Part shown: positions 41,305-50,678 of the stretch, one piece after another
How the letters are laid out: each line of letters opens with the position of its first letter
Numbering within the stretch: position 1 is the stretch's first letter
Notes under the pieces: generated by a model
What the model was told of the DNA's origin: nothing
The model's database searches: none
What the model saw: only the letters and a program-made list of their open reading frames with translations
Origin: Collinsella sp. TF08-11AT
Lineage (GTDB): Bacteria; Actinomycetota; Coriobacteriia; Coriobacteriales; Coriobacteriaceae
Assembly (NCBI RefSeq): GCF_003437035.1
Contig: NZ_QSRL01000006.1
Coordinates: 43,933-107,932 of the forward strand
Length of the DNA: 64,000 nt
Direction: 5' to 3'
Program-made: the position numbers and the translations under genes

Positions 41305-42165
41305 TTACTTGATGTTGTACTTAGCCATGAGGGCGTCGACGGTACCGTCATCGGTCAGGTCCTTGATGGCCTGGTTGACGTCGTCCTTGAGCTTGGTGTT
41401 GCCCTGGTTGATGGCGATGGCGTACTCCTCGCCGGTGCTGATCTGCTTGATGGTCTGGCAGGTGTTGAACTGCTCGGCGGTCAGCTGGCTGGCAACGGAG
41501 CGGTTGGTGACTACGGCGTCGCCCTTATCGGACTGCAGGGCGCTGAAGCACTCGGTAGCGTCCTTGTAGGGGACGATCTTGGCCTTCGGGAAGTTCTCCT
41601 GGGCAAAGGCCTCGGCGGTCGAGCCAGACTGGACGATGATGGTAGCGTCGGCGTTGTTGAGCTTCTCGCTGTAGTTGTCGGCCGTGATGTCGGTGTTATC
41701 GACCTTGGTCACGATAGCCTGATCGTCCATGTAGTAGGAATCAGAGAAAGTGACTTCCTTCTCACGCTCGGGCGTGTCGGTGATAGCCGCGATGGAAACA
41801 TCATACTTGGCGCCCGAAGCGACGCCCGGAACCAGCGTGTCAAAGTCATTGTTGACATACTCGACATCCAGGCCCAGCTTGTCGCCGATAGCCTTGATGA
41901 GCTCAAGGTCAAAGCCCTGATAATCGCCGTTGTCATCCTTGTACTCAAACGGAGCGTACTCGGCAGAGGTGCCGACGGTGAGCGTACCGTCCTTGACGAG
42001 TGCATACTCCTTGGAGCCGTCGACCTTCTCGACCTTCGCGTTGTCAGAGCTGCTGGAACCGGCATCGGAACCAGAGGTGGCGTTGGACGAACCACAGCCC
42101 GTCAGTGCAAGAGCGAGCGCCATGGCGCCCGTGGCTGCAAACGCGCCAAGCTTCTTGAGCTTCAT
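41305..42165 (-). CDS. Amino-acid-binding lipoprotein (extracellular solute-binding, family 3)
   Basis: 286 residues. Lipoprotein signal with lipobox LTGC at about 20-23, a Ser/Asp linker, then the bilobal domain starting TLTVGTSAEYAPFEYKDD and ending with the second-lobe segments VTNRSVASQL and EEYAIAINQGN. Probably a polar amino acid such as Gln, Arg or His. The ATG at 42165 follows GGAAGGAG. Confidence 0.95.
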   Translation of the reverse strand: MKLKKLGAFAATGAMALALALTGCGSSNATSGSDAGSSSSDNAKVEKVDGSKEYALVKDGTLTVGTSAEYAPFEYKDDNGDYQGFDLELIKAIGDKLGLDVEYVNNDFDTLVPGVASGAKYDVSIAAITDTPEREKEVTFSDSYYMDDQAIVTKVDNTDITADNYSEKLNNADATIIVQSGSTAEAFAQENFPKAKIVPYKDATECFSALQSDKGDAVVTNRSVASQLTAEQFNTCQTIKQISTGEEYAIAINQGNTKLKDDVNQAIKDLTDDGTVDALMAKYNIK

Positions 42166-42222
42166 AATCAGTCTCCTTCCAGTGACCCCGTTTGATTCAG
42201 AGGTCTGCAAAAACTGTTGGCT

Positions 42223-42251
42223 ATTATGCACCCGGAATTACGAATCTGCAA
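42223..42251 (-). promoter_or_regulatory. Promoter of the ABC transporter cluster
   Basis: On the minus strand TTGCAG (42246-42251), 17 bases, CATAAT (42223-42228). Confidence 0.8.
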
Positions 42252-42312
42252 TGAGAAAACTGATTGAAACAAACCCATAACGTGAATGGAATACTCCACT
42301 TAGCAACAGTCA

Positions 42313-43179
42313 TTACTGCTGCAATGACCTTAACAGTTTGATTTCAGCTGCATAACCTGCAAGTTCGTTCGGCGTCTCCAAAATAAATAGAAGTGCACGC
42401 AAGCGGCTATTCGATACAATATTCTGCATAACCTGCATACCGCCGCCAAACTCTTCACTACCCAGGTAGCCCTTGCCGATGCACTCGTGGCGATCCTTAT
42501 GGGCGCCGCAGGGGTTCTTGGAGTCATTGATATGCACGGCGCGCAAGCGCTCGATACCCACCACGCGGTCGAACTCGTCGAGTACGCCGTCCAGGTCATG
42601 GATGATGTCGTAGCCAGCATCGCTCACATGGCAGGTGTCCAAACAAACGCCCAGCTTATCGGACAGCTCCGGGCACTTGGCGGCAACGCCCTCGATAATG
42701 CGCGCCAGCTCTTCAAAGCTACGGCCCACCTCGGTGCCCTTGCCCGCCATGGTCTCAAGCAATACCGTCGTCTGCTGTCCCTCAAACATCACCTGGCACA
42801 GCGTGTCGACAATCATCTGAATGCCGGCGTCTGCCCCCTGTCCCACATGCGCACCGGGATGGAAGTTGTAGTAGTTGCCGGGCAGTGCTTCCAGACGCTG
42901 CAAATCTTCCGCCATAGCCTCCAAGGCAAACTCCCGCGCCCGCTCCTTAGCGGAGCAGGGGTTATAGGTATACGGGGCATGCGCCACTAGCGGTCCAAAG
43001 TCGTTTTGCGCCATAAGCTCGCGCAGAGCCGCCACGTCATCCATGTCAAGGTCTTTTGCCTTGCCACCGCGCGGGTTGCGCGTAAAGAACGCAAAGGTAT
43101 TGGCACCAATGGACAACGCCGTCTCCCCCATTGCCCGATAGCCCTTCGTCGTCGAAAGATGACACCCGATCGTTAGCAT
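42313..43179 (-). CDS. nfo: Deoxyribonuclease IV (endonuclease IV)
   Basis: 288 residues. Metal ligands of the endonuclease IV barrel are seen in [29 protein letters not shown] and [17 protein letters not shown]. It cuts the backbone at abasic sites during base-excision repair. The ATG at 43179 is favoured over a TTG six bases upstream because GGGGGAG is correctly spaced. Confidence 0.95.
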   Translation of the reverse strand: MLTIGCHLSTTKGYRAMGETALSIGANTFAFFTRNPRGGKAKDLDMDDVAALRELMAQNDFGPLVAHAPYTYNPCSAKERAREFALEAMAEDLQRLEALPGNYYNFHPGAHVGQGADAGIQMIVDTLCQVMFEGQQTTVLLETMAGKGTEVGRSFEELARIIEGVAAKCPELSDKLGVCLDTCHVSDAGYDIIHDLDGVLDEFDRVVGIERLRAVHINDSKNPCGAHKDRHECIGKGYLGSEEFGGGMQVMQNIVSNSRLRALLFILETPNELAGYAAEIKLLRSLQQ

Positions 43180-43195
43180 CTCCAACTCCCCCTCA

Positions 43196-43278
43196 TCAGT
43201 TGCGGTGAAATACGGTCTATTGGTGCCTTATTTTGGCGCAAACAGACCGTATTCCACCGCAAGATATAAAAGGGGCAT
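43196..43278. repeat. Palindromic intergenic repeat, copy A
   Basis: TTGCGGTGAAATACGGTCT (43200-43218) pairs with AGACCGTATTCCACCGCAA (43244-43262), 18 of 19, around a 25-base loop, followed by AAGATATAAAAGGGGCAT. See copy B at 44357-44437, which shares the outer sequence and tail but has a different inner stem. Confidence 0.75.
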
Positions 43279-43323
43279 CAGGGGCAAGGTCCGCCGAGCC
43301 CCCTTGAGCACCAGCACCGCAGC

Positions 43324-44343
43324 CTAGAGCGTCAAGCGAATCGCATCGATAATCTGCGCACAGCGCTGCGTGGCGGCAAGAGGCATAACGGGGCTTTCAA
43401 GCTCTCCCGTCTGGACGAGCTGCGTCGCATGCTGAATTTCGCCGTAGAAATCATCGACCTCAAACGGGGCATTTATTTCGAGCATTCGTCCGTCGGAGTA
43501 CTTCACATGGGCGAGCTCGGGGCGATGGAGGCGCTCGATTTCCACCGAACCCCGTTCGCAGGCAATCGTTAAGCGGCTTTCATATGCTGCTTTGCCGTCG
43601 CACACCATATGAATGGGTATACCGCCGACACTCATATGGATCTCATCGGCCCAATCCACGCGGCCGCCCAATACGTCACGCCAGCGAACTTCACGAGACG
43701 AAACATCGCACGCACCCGCAAGCAGATCCTCAAACCACCCGACCGCATAGCAGCCCATGTCATATAGACAGCCACCCTGCAACGGATCGAGCAGATAACT
43801 CGAAGGGGACTCACCATAATCGAGTTTTTGCACGCTTTCGATCGAGACGATACAGCCGAGCTCGCCCGACGCAAGCAAACCCTTCACGCGAGTATGCATC
43901 GGACAAAACCGATTTTTCATCGCCTCCATAAACGGCACACCGCACTCACGGGAAACAGAGGCGATCGCATGGGCCTCTTCTTCATTCAAAACGGCCGGCT
44001 TTTCGCACAGCACGGCCTTTCCCGCGCGCAGTGCCCGACAAGCCCAATGCGCATGCATGCCATGCGGAATAGCCAAGTAGATTGCATCGACATCGGGATC
44101 GGCAATCAACGCATCATAAGCCGCATCGCCGCTATCGTCAGCCGTGGCATAACTGTGCGCGGCATCAATCGAAAACGCTCGACAAAATTCCTCGACATGT
44201 GCAGGAGTGCGGCCGGCCGCAGCCACCAGCCGTGCCTCGTCGACCTTCTTGAGCGACGATGCAAATCGATGCGAAATGTGCCCAGCGCCCAAAACGCCCC
44301 AACGAACCTCACGCAAATCATCACATGAATCCCGATGGCCCAC
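43324..44343 (-). CDS. Gfo/Idh/MocA-family oxidoreductase
   Basis: 339 residues. NAD(P)-binding GVLGAGHIS, the CEKPAVLNEEEA motif with the conserved Lys, and the C-terminal sheet with GGCLYDMGCYAVGW. Acts on sugars or polyols; substrate unknown. The GTG at 44343 follows GGGGG; a frame reaching 44400 would read through the repeat, so the shorter form is taken. Both flanks carry the same type of palindromic repeat. Confidence 0.85.
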   Translation of the reverse strand: MGHRDSCDDLREVRWGVLGAGHISHRFASSLKKVDEARLVAAAGRTPAHVEEFCRAFSIDAAHSYATADDSGDAAYDALIADPDVDAIYLAIPHGMHAHWACRALRAGKAVLCEKPAVLNEEEAHAIASVSRECGVPFMEAMKNRFCPMHTRVKGLLASGELGCIVSIESVQKLDYGESPSSYLLDPLQGGCLYDMGCYAVGWFEDLLAGACDVSSREVRWRDVLGGRVDWADEIHMSVGGIPIHMVCDGKAAYESRLTIACERGSVEIERLHRPELAHVKYSDGRMLEINAPFEVDDFYGEIQHATQLVQTGELESPVMPLAATQRCAQIIDAIRLTL

Positions 44344-44356
44344 GACAGCCCCCTTC

Positions 44357-44437
44357 AGTTGCGACGAAATAGTTCCTGCTATCGCCCTATTCTGCCGCAA
44401 ACAGGAACTATTCCATCACAAGATATAAAAGGGTCAT
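44357..44437. repeat. Palindromic intergenic repeat, copy B
   Basis: TTGCGACGAAATAGTTCCTG (44359-44378) pairs with CAGGAACTATTCCATCACAA (44402-44421), followed by AAGATATAAAAGGGTCAT. The inner stem (TAGTTCCTG / CAGGAACTA) differs from copy A (TACGGTCT / AGACCGTA), but pairing is kept. Confidence 0.75.
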
Positions 44438-45624
44438 GAGGAGCGAGTTTTGCTGAAGACTTTAAGCGCGGCCGTTACGGGGCCAGGCTGGAAACGTCGG
44501 CGCGCGTCGTCGAGACGCTCGGGGACATCGATGTGTTGCGGGCAGTGACGCGCACATTTGCCGCACTTGACGCAATTGCTCACGAGCTTGGGCTCGCTCG
44601 TGCGCACCGCGCTCGCCGTAAAGTATTGCGACAGCCCCGTAAACCAGCTGTGCGCATAGCTCGCGTTGTAAGCGGCAAAGCAGCCGGGAATGTTAATACC
44701 CTTGGGACATGGCATGCAGTAGCCGCATCCCGTGCAGGGCACGCGATTCGATTTTTCAAACTCCGCCAGCACGCGTGCGATGGTATCGAGCCGAGCGGCT
44801 GTCATCGAATCCGGCAGGGCCCGATCGGCCAGCACCGCGTTCTCGTCCACCTGCGCGGTATCGGTCATGCCCGAAAGCAGCATCGTGACTTGAGGATGGT
44901 TCCACACCCACGAAAGGCCCCAAGCAGCCGGCGTCTTCAGGTACGGATCGCGTACGTCATCGAGCACGGCGCGGGCCCGCGGAGGCAGCTTGCCCGCCAG
45001 GCGTCCGCCCAAAAGCGGTTCCATCACAAACACCGCGAGCCCGCGCTCGGCGGCTGCTATAAGTCCCGCCGTTCCCGCTTGGTAGCGCTCTCCAGCGTAG
45101 TTGTACTGAATCTGGCAAAAATCCCAGTCATACGCGTCGAGCATCGTCAGGAAGTCCGCCGCACTGCCGTGATACGAAAAACCTATCTGGCGAATACGCC
45201 CCGCAGCCTTTTGGTGCGCAATCCAGTCTTCGATGCCCAACGCCACCACGCGCTCCCACTGGGCGGGCGAAGTGATGTTGTGCATAAGGTAATAGTCGAT
45301 ATGGTCGGTCCGCAGGCGGTGCAGTTGCTCGTCGAAGAACCGGTCGAAATCCTCCGCGCACTTGCACGAAGCGTGCGGCAACTTAGTCGCGAGCAACACG
45401 CGGTCGCGCAGACCCAGGCGCTCAAGTGAGGCGCCCACGCACACCTCGTTACCGGGATAGAGATACGCGGTATCCAGATAATTAATCCCCTGTTCCACCG
45501 CACGGGAAATGATGGCATCGGCTGTCTTCGCATCCGGATGGCCCGGCGCACCGGGAAATCTCATGCAGCCCAGACCCAGAGCGGATATTCGGTTACCACT
45601 TTTGGGGTCAACGCGGTATTGCAC
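44434..45624 (-). CDS. Aldo/keto reductase with C-terminal 4Fe-4S ferredoxin domain
   Basis: 396 residues. The TIM barrel shows the AKR tetrad in DTAYLYPGNE (Asp, Tyr), LLATKLP (Lys) and YYLMHN (His). The C-terminal part holds two cysteine clusters, CTGCGYCMPCPKG and CVKCGKCARHCPQH, for iron-sulfur centres. Such fusions occur in anaerobes. The GTG at 45624 is chosen because AAAGGAGGGG sits 2-3 bases upstream, inside the longer ATG-started frame. Confidence 0.88.
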   Translation of the reverse strand: MQYRVDPKSGNRISALGLGCMRFPGAPGHPDAKTADAIISRAVEQGINYLDTAYLYPGNEVCVGASLERLGLRDRVLLATKLPHASCKCAEDFDRFFDEQLHRLRTDHIDYYLMHNITSPAQWERVVALGIEDWIAHQKAAGRIRQIGFSYHGSAADFLTMLDAYDWDFCQIQYNYAGERYQAGTAGLIAAAERGLAVFVMEPLLGGRLAGKLPPRARAVLDDVRDPYLKTPAAWGLSWVWNHPQVTMLLSGMTDTAQVDENAVLADRALPDSMTAARLDTIARVLAEFEKSNRVPCTGCGYCMPCPKGINIPGCFAAYNASYAHSWFTGLSQYFTASAVRTSEPKLVSNCVKCGKCARHCPQHIDVPERLDDARRRFQPGPVTAALKVFSKTRSS

Positions 45625-45787
45625 GGCCCCTCCTTTCGCCATCAGCGCCCCGGCAAGGCGAAACACAATGGTCACGCGGCCGAAACATCGTGGAATCGCA
45701 ATCGAGAACGTATCGTAACGCAGCAGAAATCGAGCTGTCACGGCACCGCTTTAACATCAGCAAAAAGCCCGATGAAAGGAGCCACCC

Positions 45788-46558
45788 ATGCCCACGCTCG
45801 ACCTTTGGAATCTCGCATCCCAGCTCAAAAGCACCGATTATCGCTGGGTAGACCTCACCCACACGCTCTCGTGCGACACTCCGCACTGGTTCGGCTTTAA
45901 GCCCTTTGAGTCCACCAAACTCTTCGACTACCTGCCCGACACGCCCGAAGACATGCTCGCGCCCATGCGCTGCTTCCAGTATTCGGTTGCTTCGCAGTAC
46001 GGCACGCATGTCGACGCACCGCGCCACTTCCATGTTGACGGCCGTTCCCTTGGAGAGATTGAACCCATCGAGTTTATGCATCCGCTCTGTGTGATCGACA
46101 AACACGAGGAGTGCGCCACAAATCCCGACTACGTCCTGACCGTCGAGGACCTCAAAGCATGGGAGGATGAGCACGGTCGCATTCCCAAAGACGCTTTCGT
46201 CGCCTTCCGCTCCGACTGGTCCAAGCTCACCGACCTCGAAAACAAGGACGAGGACGGCCAGCCCCACTACCCCGGCTGGGACCTCGACGCCATCAAATGG
46301 CTTGTAGAAGAGCGCAACATCGGCGCCATCGGCCACGAGCCGGCTGACACCGACCCGGCGAGCGTGACCACGCGTGAGGACGCCTACCCCTACCCCGGCG
46401 AGCAGTACATCCTCTCGGTCGACCGCTATCAGATCGAGGTCATGGACCATCTAGACGAGCTTCCCGCCACGGGCGCCGTCATCTTCTGCACCTTCCCCAA
46501 GGTGCGTGATGGCGTCGGATATCCCGCACGTGTCTTTGCGGTCTGCCCCGCGTCATAA
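45788..46558 (+). CDS. Cyclase/kynurenine formamidase-like hydrolase
   Basis: 256 residues. The metal-binding motif QYGTHVDAPRHFH and further His and Glu residues (GAIGHEPADTD) place it in the cyclase family (PF04199), metal-dependent amidases that act on N-formylkynurenine, isatin or polyketides. There is no tryptophan-degradation neighbour, so the substrate is unknown. SD AAAGGAG. Confidence 0.85.
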   Translation: MPTLDLWNLASQLKSTDYRWVDLTHTLSCDTPHWFGFKPFESTKLFDYLPDTPEDMLAPMRCFQYSVASQYGTHVDAPRHFHVDGRSLGEIEPIEFMHPLCVIDKHEECATNPDYVLTVEDLKAWEDEHGRIPKDAFVAFRSDWSKLTDLENKDEDGQPHYPGWDLDAIKWLVEERNIGAIGHEPADTDPASVTTREDAYPYPGEQYILSVDRYQIEVMDHLDELPATGAVIFCTFPKVRDGVGYPARVFAVCPAS

Positions 46559-46631
46559 GTTCCCATGCGTTTGTTCTTCTAAATACGGCCATCCGGTGCA
46601 CGCGACATGGCCCGGCGGCATACAATCCATC

Positions 46632-46658
46632 AGGCGCCCCATACGCGGGCGCCTTTTT
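46632..46658 (+). terminator. Intrinsic terminator directly before the PanE-like gene
   Basis: AGGCGCCC-CATACGC-GGGCGCCT followed by TTTT; the next gene's ribosome-binding site begins two bases after it, so that gene has no separate promoter space. Confidence 0.85.
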
Positions 46659-46675
46659 ATGGGGAGATGATTCAC

Positions 46676-47590
46676 ATGCAGATCAACAAGGTCGCCTTCA
46701 TCGGCAAGGGCGGCGTGGGCCTGCTCTACGGCAGCATGATCGCCCAAGCGCTCGGCAACGACGCCGTCGAATACGTTATGGACGACGCGCGCTTTGAGCG
46801 CCACGCGGGTGATGCGCTCACCGTCAACGGCAAGCCCTGCGCGCTCAAGTCCGTCCGCGCGAGCGAGGCGACACCCGCCGATCTGGTCATCCTCACGGTC
46901 AAGACAACCGGACTCGACCAGGCGCTCAAGACTATGGAACACATCGTGGGCCCCAAAACGCTCATCGCCTCGCTGTGCAACGGCATCACCAGCGAGCAGA
47001 AGATTGCCGAGCGCTTTGGCTGGGAGCACACCGTCCTCGGAATCTGCCAAGGCATGGACGCTGTGTTTCTCAACGGCGCGCTCACCTTTACCAATGCGGG
47101 CGAGATCCGCTTTGGTGCGGCCGCCGGCACCGACCCCGCGACCGTCACCGCTATCGACGGGCTCTACACGCGCTGCGGCATCGCCCACACCGTCGAGGAC
47201 GACATCGCCCACCGCATGTGGGCAAAACTTATGCTCAACGACGGCATCAACCAGACCTGCATGGCCTACGGAGGCACGTACGGAAGCGCCACGGAACAGG
47301 GCTCCGAGCAGCGTCGTTGCTTTGTCTCCGCCATGCGCGAGACGCTTGCGGTCGCCAACGCCGAGGGTATCGAGCTCACCGAGGCAGACCTAACGCAGAT
47401 GGTGCATCTCATCGAGGGGCTCGACCCCGCCGGCATGCCCTCGATGGCGCAGGACCGCGTCGCGCAGCGCAAAACAGAGGTCGAGGAGTTCGCGGGCACC
47501 GTCCGCCGCCTCGCGGCCAAGCACGATATCCAGGCGCCGCAGAACGAATGGCTCTATCGGCGCATCCGTGATATCGAGGCAAGCTGGTAA
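46676..47590 (+). CDS. PanE/ApbA-family ketopantoate reductase-like protein
   Basis: 304 residues. N-terminal GKGGVGLLYGSM dinucleotide loop, ILTVKTTGLDQAL, and the C-terminal helical domain with NDGINQTCMAYG and EVEEFAGTV. It could reduce 2-dehydropantoate to pantoate in CoA synthesis, but other 2-keto acid reductases share the fold. The ATG follows GGGGAGATG. It starts 17 bases after a terminator. Confidence 0.8.
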   Translation: MQINKVAFIGKGGVGLLYGSMIAQALGNDAVEYVMDDARFERHAGDALTVNGKPCALKSVRASEATPADLVILTVKTTGLDQALKTMEHIVGPKTLIASLCNGITSEQKIAERFGWEHTVLGICQGMDAVFLNGALTFTNAGEIRFGAAAGTDPATVTAIDGLYTRCGIAHTVEDDIAHRMWAKLMLNDGINQTCMAYGGTYGSATEQGSEQRRCFVSAMRETLAVANAEGIELTEADLTQMVHLIEGLDPAGMPSMAQDRVAQRKTEVEEFAGTVRRLAAKHDIQAPQNEWLYRRIRDIEASW

Positions 47591-47625
47591 CGCCGCCGCA
47601 CCGCATCCAACAGTCTCAATATCAA

Positions 47626-47665
47626 AAACCGCCGCAAAGGGCACTCCCCTTGCGGCGGCTTCCTT
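47626..47665 (+). terminator. Intrinsic terminator
   Basis: CCGCCGCAAAGGG-CACT-CCCCTTGCGGCGG followed by CTTCCTTCTTC. Confidence 0.7.
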
Positions 47666-47698
47666 CTTCATCTATGGGCAAAACCAGCTTCACAACGG

Positions 47699-47905
47699 CT
47701 AGCGCCGCACCTGCGGCGTCTCGTCCTCGTCATCGCGGCAAAGGGTCACGCCCGCACTTCCCAGCAGCGCTGATGCGATGAGCGCGCCGACCACAATAGG
47801 AGCAGCCCCGCACGAGCCCTGCATGCCTGCGACAAACGCAGCTGTAGGGCCAAGACAGCCAAGTACCAATGCGACGGCGGCGATAGCGATATCTCGAGCG
47901 TTCAT
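47699..47905 (-). CDS. Small two-segment membrane protein, unknown
   Basis: 68 residues, two hydrophobic stretches (IAIAAVALVLGCLGPTAAFV and IVVGALIASALLGSAGVTL) and an acidic/basic tail. GGAGGAAG precedes the ATG by about 10 bases. Family not recognised. Confidence 0.55.
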   Translation of the reverse strand: MNARDIAIAAVALVLGCLGPTAAFVAGMQGSCGAAPIVVGALIASALLGSAGVTLCRDDEDETPQVRR

Positions 47906-48096
47906 GAGACCACTTCCTCCACGAGAAAGACCTTATTTCTCATGAACCAGTGTGCCCCGCATGCATACGCCCAGCGTACCGCCACGGTAAGGGCTCTGTT
48001 AACTCAAACGCACATAAAGAAAGGGCGGCTTTACGTTGCCTAAAAGCTCAGTAAAGACGCCCGCCCATCATGTGCCTATTTTGCTCTGATGGCAGA

Positions 48097-48873
48097 TTAC
48101 CAACCGGTGTAGTAGTCGGTGGTTCCGGCGGCGCAGCCGGAGTCATAGACCTTGCAATCACCCTTGGAGCCCGTAAAGGTCGAGCCCTGGGCCATATCGC
48201 CCGCGGCAACAACGTAATAGCCGTCGGAATCGCGCCAGAAGCCCTCAGAATCCTGCGTCCATTCGCCCGTGCGGTGGTGATACAACACGTTGCTGCTGTA
48301 ATAAGTCTCGCGGCGGCCGTTATAGTTATTGACGCCGCTCGAGCGCGTCAGACCCGAGCCGTTCGCGTAATACGCAGCAGACGTGTAAGACGAGCCGGAG
48401 CCGGCGTTGTAATACGAAGCCTGGGCGGCCTCGGCAGCCTCCGCCTCGGCGGCAGCGGCCTCGAGCGCTTCGCGCTTGGCATTCTCAAGCGCAGTGCGCA
48501 GCTCATCGAGCTCGGTCGACTTCGCGTCGACCTCCCCCATCGTCAACAGACTACCCGCACCGTCGATACAACCCTGCAGCACAGCGCGCTCGTCATCGGT
48601 AGCATAGTCGCCATACATATTCATAATGATCTGAGCGCGCATCTCAAGGGAATCGCGCTTGGCCTCCATCGAGGCGTTCCACTCCTGCATGGAACCATAA
48701 CCATCGCCGCGATAATCAACGGGCTGTACCAGCGTCGCCTCGGACGGCGTAGATCCAACCGTATCGGACAGTGTTGCCGCGTGGGCATCAGTTGCGCCGG
48801 CGCCTGCCAAAAGTGCCACGGTCAGAGCGGCAGAAAGGGCAGCGGCTTTCGGTTTTCGTGAATCGATCCTCAT
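48097..48873 (-). CDS. Secreted coiled-coil protein with C-terminal 3D-like domain
   Basis: 258 residues. Signal peptide (about 1-30, AALSAALTVALLAGAGATDA), helical Glu/Ala/Lys-rich segment (to about 145), a Ser/Tyr/Gly linker and a C-terminal domain with WRDSDGYYVVAAGDM and CKVYDSGCAAGTTDYYTGW, recalling RlpA/3D (double-psi barrel) domains of wall-active proteins. A cell-wall role like that of the gene at 200-1333 is likely. ATG at 48873 has a widely spaced GGAGG. Confidence 0.75.
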   Translation of the reverse strand: MRIDSRKPKAAALSAALTVALLAGAGATDAHAATLSDTVGSTPSEATLVQPVDYRGDGYGSMQEWNASMEAKRDSLEMRAQIIMNMYGDYATDDERAVLQGCIDGAGSLLTMGEVDAKSTELDELRTALENAKREALEAAAAEAEAAEAAQASYYNAGSGSSYTSAAYYANGSGLTRSSGVNNYNGRRETYYSSNVLYHHRTGEWTQDSEGFWRDSDGYYVVAAGDMAQGSTFTGSKGDCKVYDSGCAAGTTDYYTGW

Positions 48874-49184
48874 GTAGCTGGAAACCTCCGTAGTGCGTTT
48901 TTGCTGCGTTTGAGCTGCGTGTGATTCGATCGCGTTGCATAGTACCTCGAGCAAATCGCGACCTGCAGTTTTACTCAAAAGGCGCACGTCAATTGCGTAA
49001 AACTCACATCCTCTCAACAGGAGTTTTCCACAACTCAAATGCATAAAGCATGCCAAAAACCCTGTAATAGCGCCCTTCCTATGCAAAAAAGACGCCTGCG
49101 CAACCATTGCTTGCGCAGGCGCCTTGAGCAGGCATTTATGCAGTTATACCTATCGAGTCGCAAGGGGTCCTTGCACAAGTCGCC
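48874..49184. other. Intergenic, only a terminator and possible promoter
   Basis: 311 bases. It holds the metY terminator (49085-49123) and, on the minus strand, TACTAT near 48943 and TTGACG near 48990 as weak promoter elements. No gene was found. Confidence 0.4.
49085..49123 (-). terminator. Terminator of metY
   Basis: GGCGCCTGCGCAAG-CAATGG-TTGCGCAGGCGTC followed by TTTTTT on the minus strand. Confidence 0.85.
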
Positions 49185-50495
49185 TTACTCGTCCAGCACG
49201 GCGAAGGCCTGCTTCAGATCCCAAATGATGTCCTCGGCGTTCTCGGTACCGATGGAAAGACGGATCGTGGAGGGCGTGATGTTCTGCTCGGCGAGCTCCT
49301 CGGCAGAGAGCTGGGAGTGCGTGGTGGTAGCCGGGTGCACGACGAGCGACTTGACGTCGGCCACGTTGGCGAGCAGCGAGAACACCTGCAGATGATCGAT
49401 GAACTTCCAGGCAGCCTCCTGGCCACCTTTGATCTCGAAGGTGAAGATCGAGGCACCGCCGTTGGGGAAGTACTTCTGATAGAGCTCGTGATCGGGGTGC
49501 TCAGGCAGGCTCGGGTGGTTCACCTTGGCAACGTGGCTGTCGCCGGCAAGGAACTCAACGACCTTCTTGGTGTTCTCGACATGACGGTCAACGCGCAGCG
49601 ACAGGGTCTCGGTGCCCTGGAGCAGGGCCCAGGCGTTGAACGGGCTGATGCAGGCACCCTCGTCACGCAGCAGGATGGCGCGGACATAGGTTGCGAAGGC
49701 GGCGGGACCGGCAGCCTCGGCAAACGAGACGCCATGGTAGGAGGGGTTGGGCTCAGCGATCTGGGCGTACTTTCCGCTCGCCTTCCAATCGAAGTTACCG
49801 CCGTCGACGATCACACCGCCCAGCGAGGTGCCGTGGCCGCCGATGAACTTGGTTGCGGAGTGGACAACGATGTTGGCGCCATGCTCCAGCGGACGGAACA
49901 GATACGGGGTGCCGAAAGTGTTGTCGACGACAACCGGCAGACCGTGCTTCTTGGCGATCTCGGAGATGGCGTCGATGTTGGGGATGTCAGAGTTGGGGTT
50001 GCCGAGCGTCTCGAGATAGATGACCGTGGTGTTGTCCTTGATGGCCCCCTCGACCTCTTCCAGGTTATGGGCATCGACGAAGGTGGTCTCGACGCCAAAC
50101 TGGGAGAGCGTATGCTCCAGCAGGTTGTAGGAGCCACCGTAGATGGTCTTCTGAGCCACCACGTGATCACCGGCCTGGGCAAGAGCCTGCAGGGTATAGG
50201 TGATGGCAGCAGCACCGGAGGCGACGGCGAGACCGGCCACGCCACCCTCGAGCGCGGCGATACGGTCCTCGAAGACGCCCTGGGTGGAGTTGGTCAGACG
50301 GCCGTAGATGTTACCGGCGTCGGCAAGACCAAAGCGGTCGGCGGCGTGCTGGGAGTTGCGGAACACATAGCTCGTGGTTTGATAGATAGGCACAGCACGG
50401 GAGTCGGATGCAGGATCGGCGCTCTCCTGGCCAACGTGCAGCTGCAGGGTATCGAAACCAAAGGTGTGCTCGGGGTTGTTGATAAACTGGCTCAT
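49185..50495 (-). CDS. metY: O-acetylhomoserine sulfhydrylase
   Basis: 436 residues, the MetY length. PLP Lys in HSATKFIGGHGTSLGG, plus VPIYQTTSYVF, IYGRLTNST, ETLGNPNSDIPN and LSIGTEN. It makes homocysteine from O-acetylhomoserine and sulfide. SD AAGGAG. A 17-residue Cys-containing leader peptide and a divergent LysR gene lie upstream; both may regulate it. Confidence 0.92.
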   Translation of the reverse strand: MSQFINNPEHTFGFDTLQLHVGQESADPASDSRAVPIYQTTSYVFRNSQHAADRFGLADAGNIYGRLTNSTQGVFEDRIAALEGGVAGLAVASGAAAITYTLQALAQAGDHVVAQKTIYGGSYNLLEHTLSQFGVETTFVDAHNLEEVEGAIKDNTTVIYLETLGNPNSDIPNIDAISEIAKKHGLPVVVDNTFGTPYLFRPLEHGANIVVHSATKFIGGHGTSLGGVIVDGGNFDWKASGKYAQIAEPNPSYHGVSFAEAAGPAAFATYVRAILLRDEGACISPFNAWALLQGTETLSLRVDRHVENTKKVVEFLAGDSHVAKVNHPSLPEHPDHELYQKYFPNGGASIFTFEIKGGQEAAWKFIDHLQVFSLLANVADVKSLVVHPATTTHSQLSAEELAEQNITPSTIRLSIGTENAEDIIWDLKQAFAVLDE

Positions 50496-50556
50496 GATGA
50501 TCTCCTTGATCGAACAAAAGTAATAAGAGTAAGAGAAATAAGTCGCTGTCTCCTGA

Positions 50557-50610
50557 TCACGCCGACGGGCGCAAGCAGGAGCCCGGCATTCGTCTTGGTA
50601 AGCAATTCAT
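50557..50610 (-). CDS. 17-residue leader peptide of metY
   Basis: MNCLPRRMPGSCLRPSA, with the strong ribosome-binding site AAAGGAGG 7 bases before the ATG and a stop 61 bases before metY. It contains two Cys and two Arg-rich spots. CTCCTG and CGGGC inside it can pair with downstream CAGGAG or CGCCCG, which could allow attenuation by cysteine supply. It is in the 5' leader predicted from the promoter at 50679-50707. Confidence 0.6.
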   Translation of the reverse strand: MNCLPRRMPGSCLRPSA

Positions 50611-50678
50611 ATGCGGGCCTCCTTTCGCATCCCGGTTCCGTGGTCGGCTTAATTACCTACCGCCTTTGTGTGTTTTGA

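Noticed and set aside
49022..49031. TTTTCCACAA as a DnaA box
   Set aside because: A single near-match without neighbours or an A/T-rich unwinding element is not enough for an origin.
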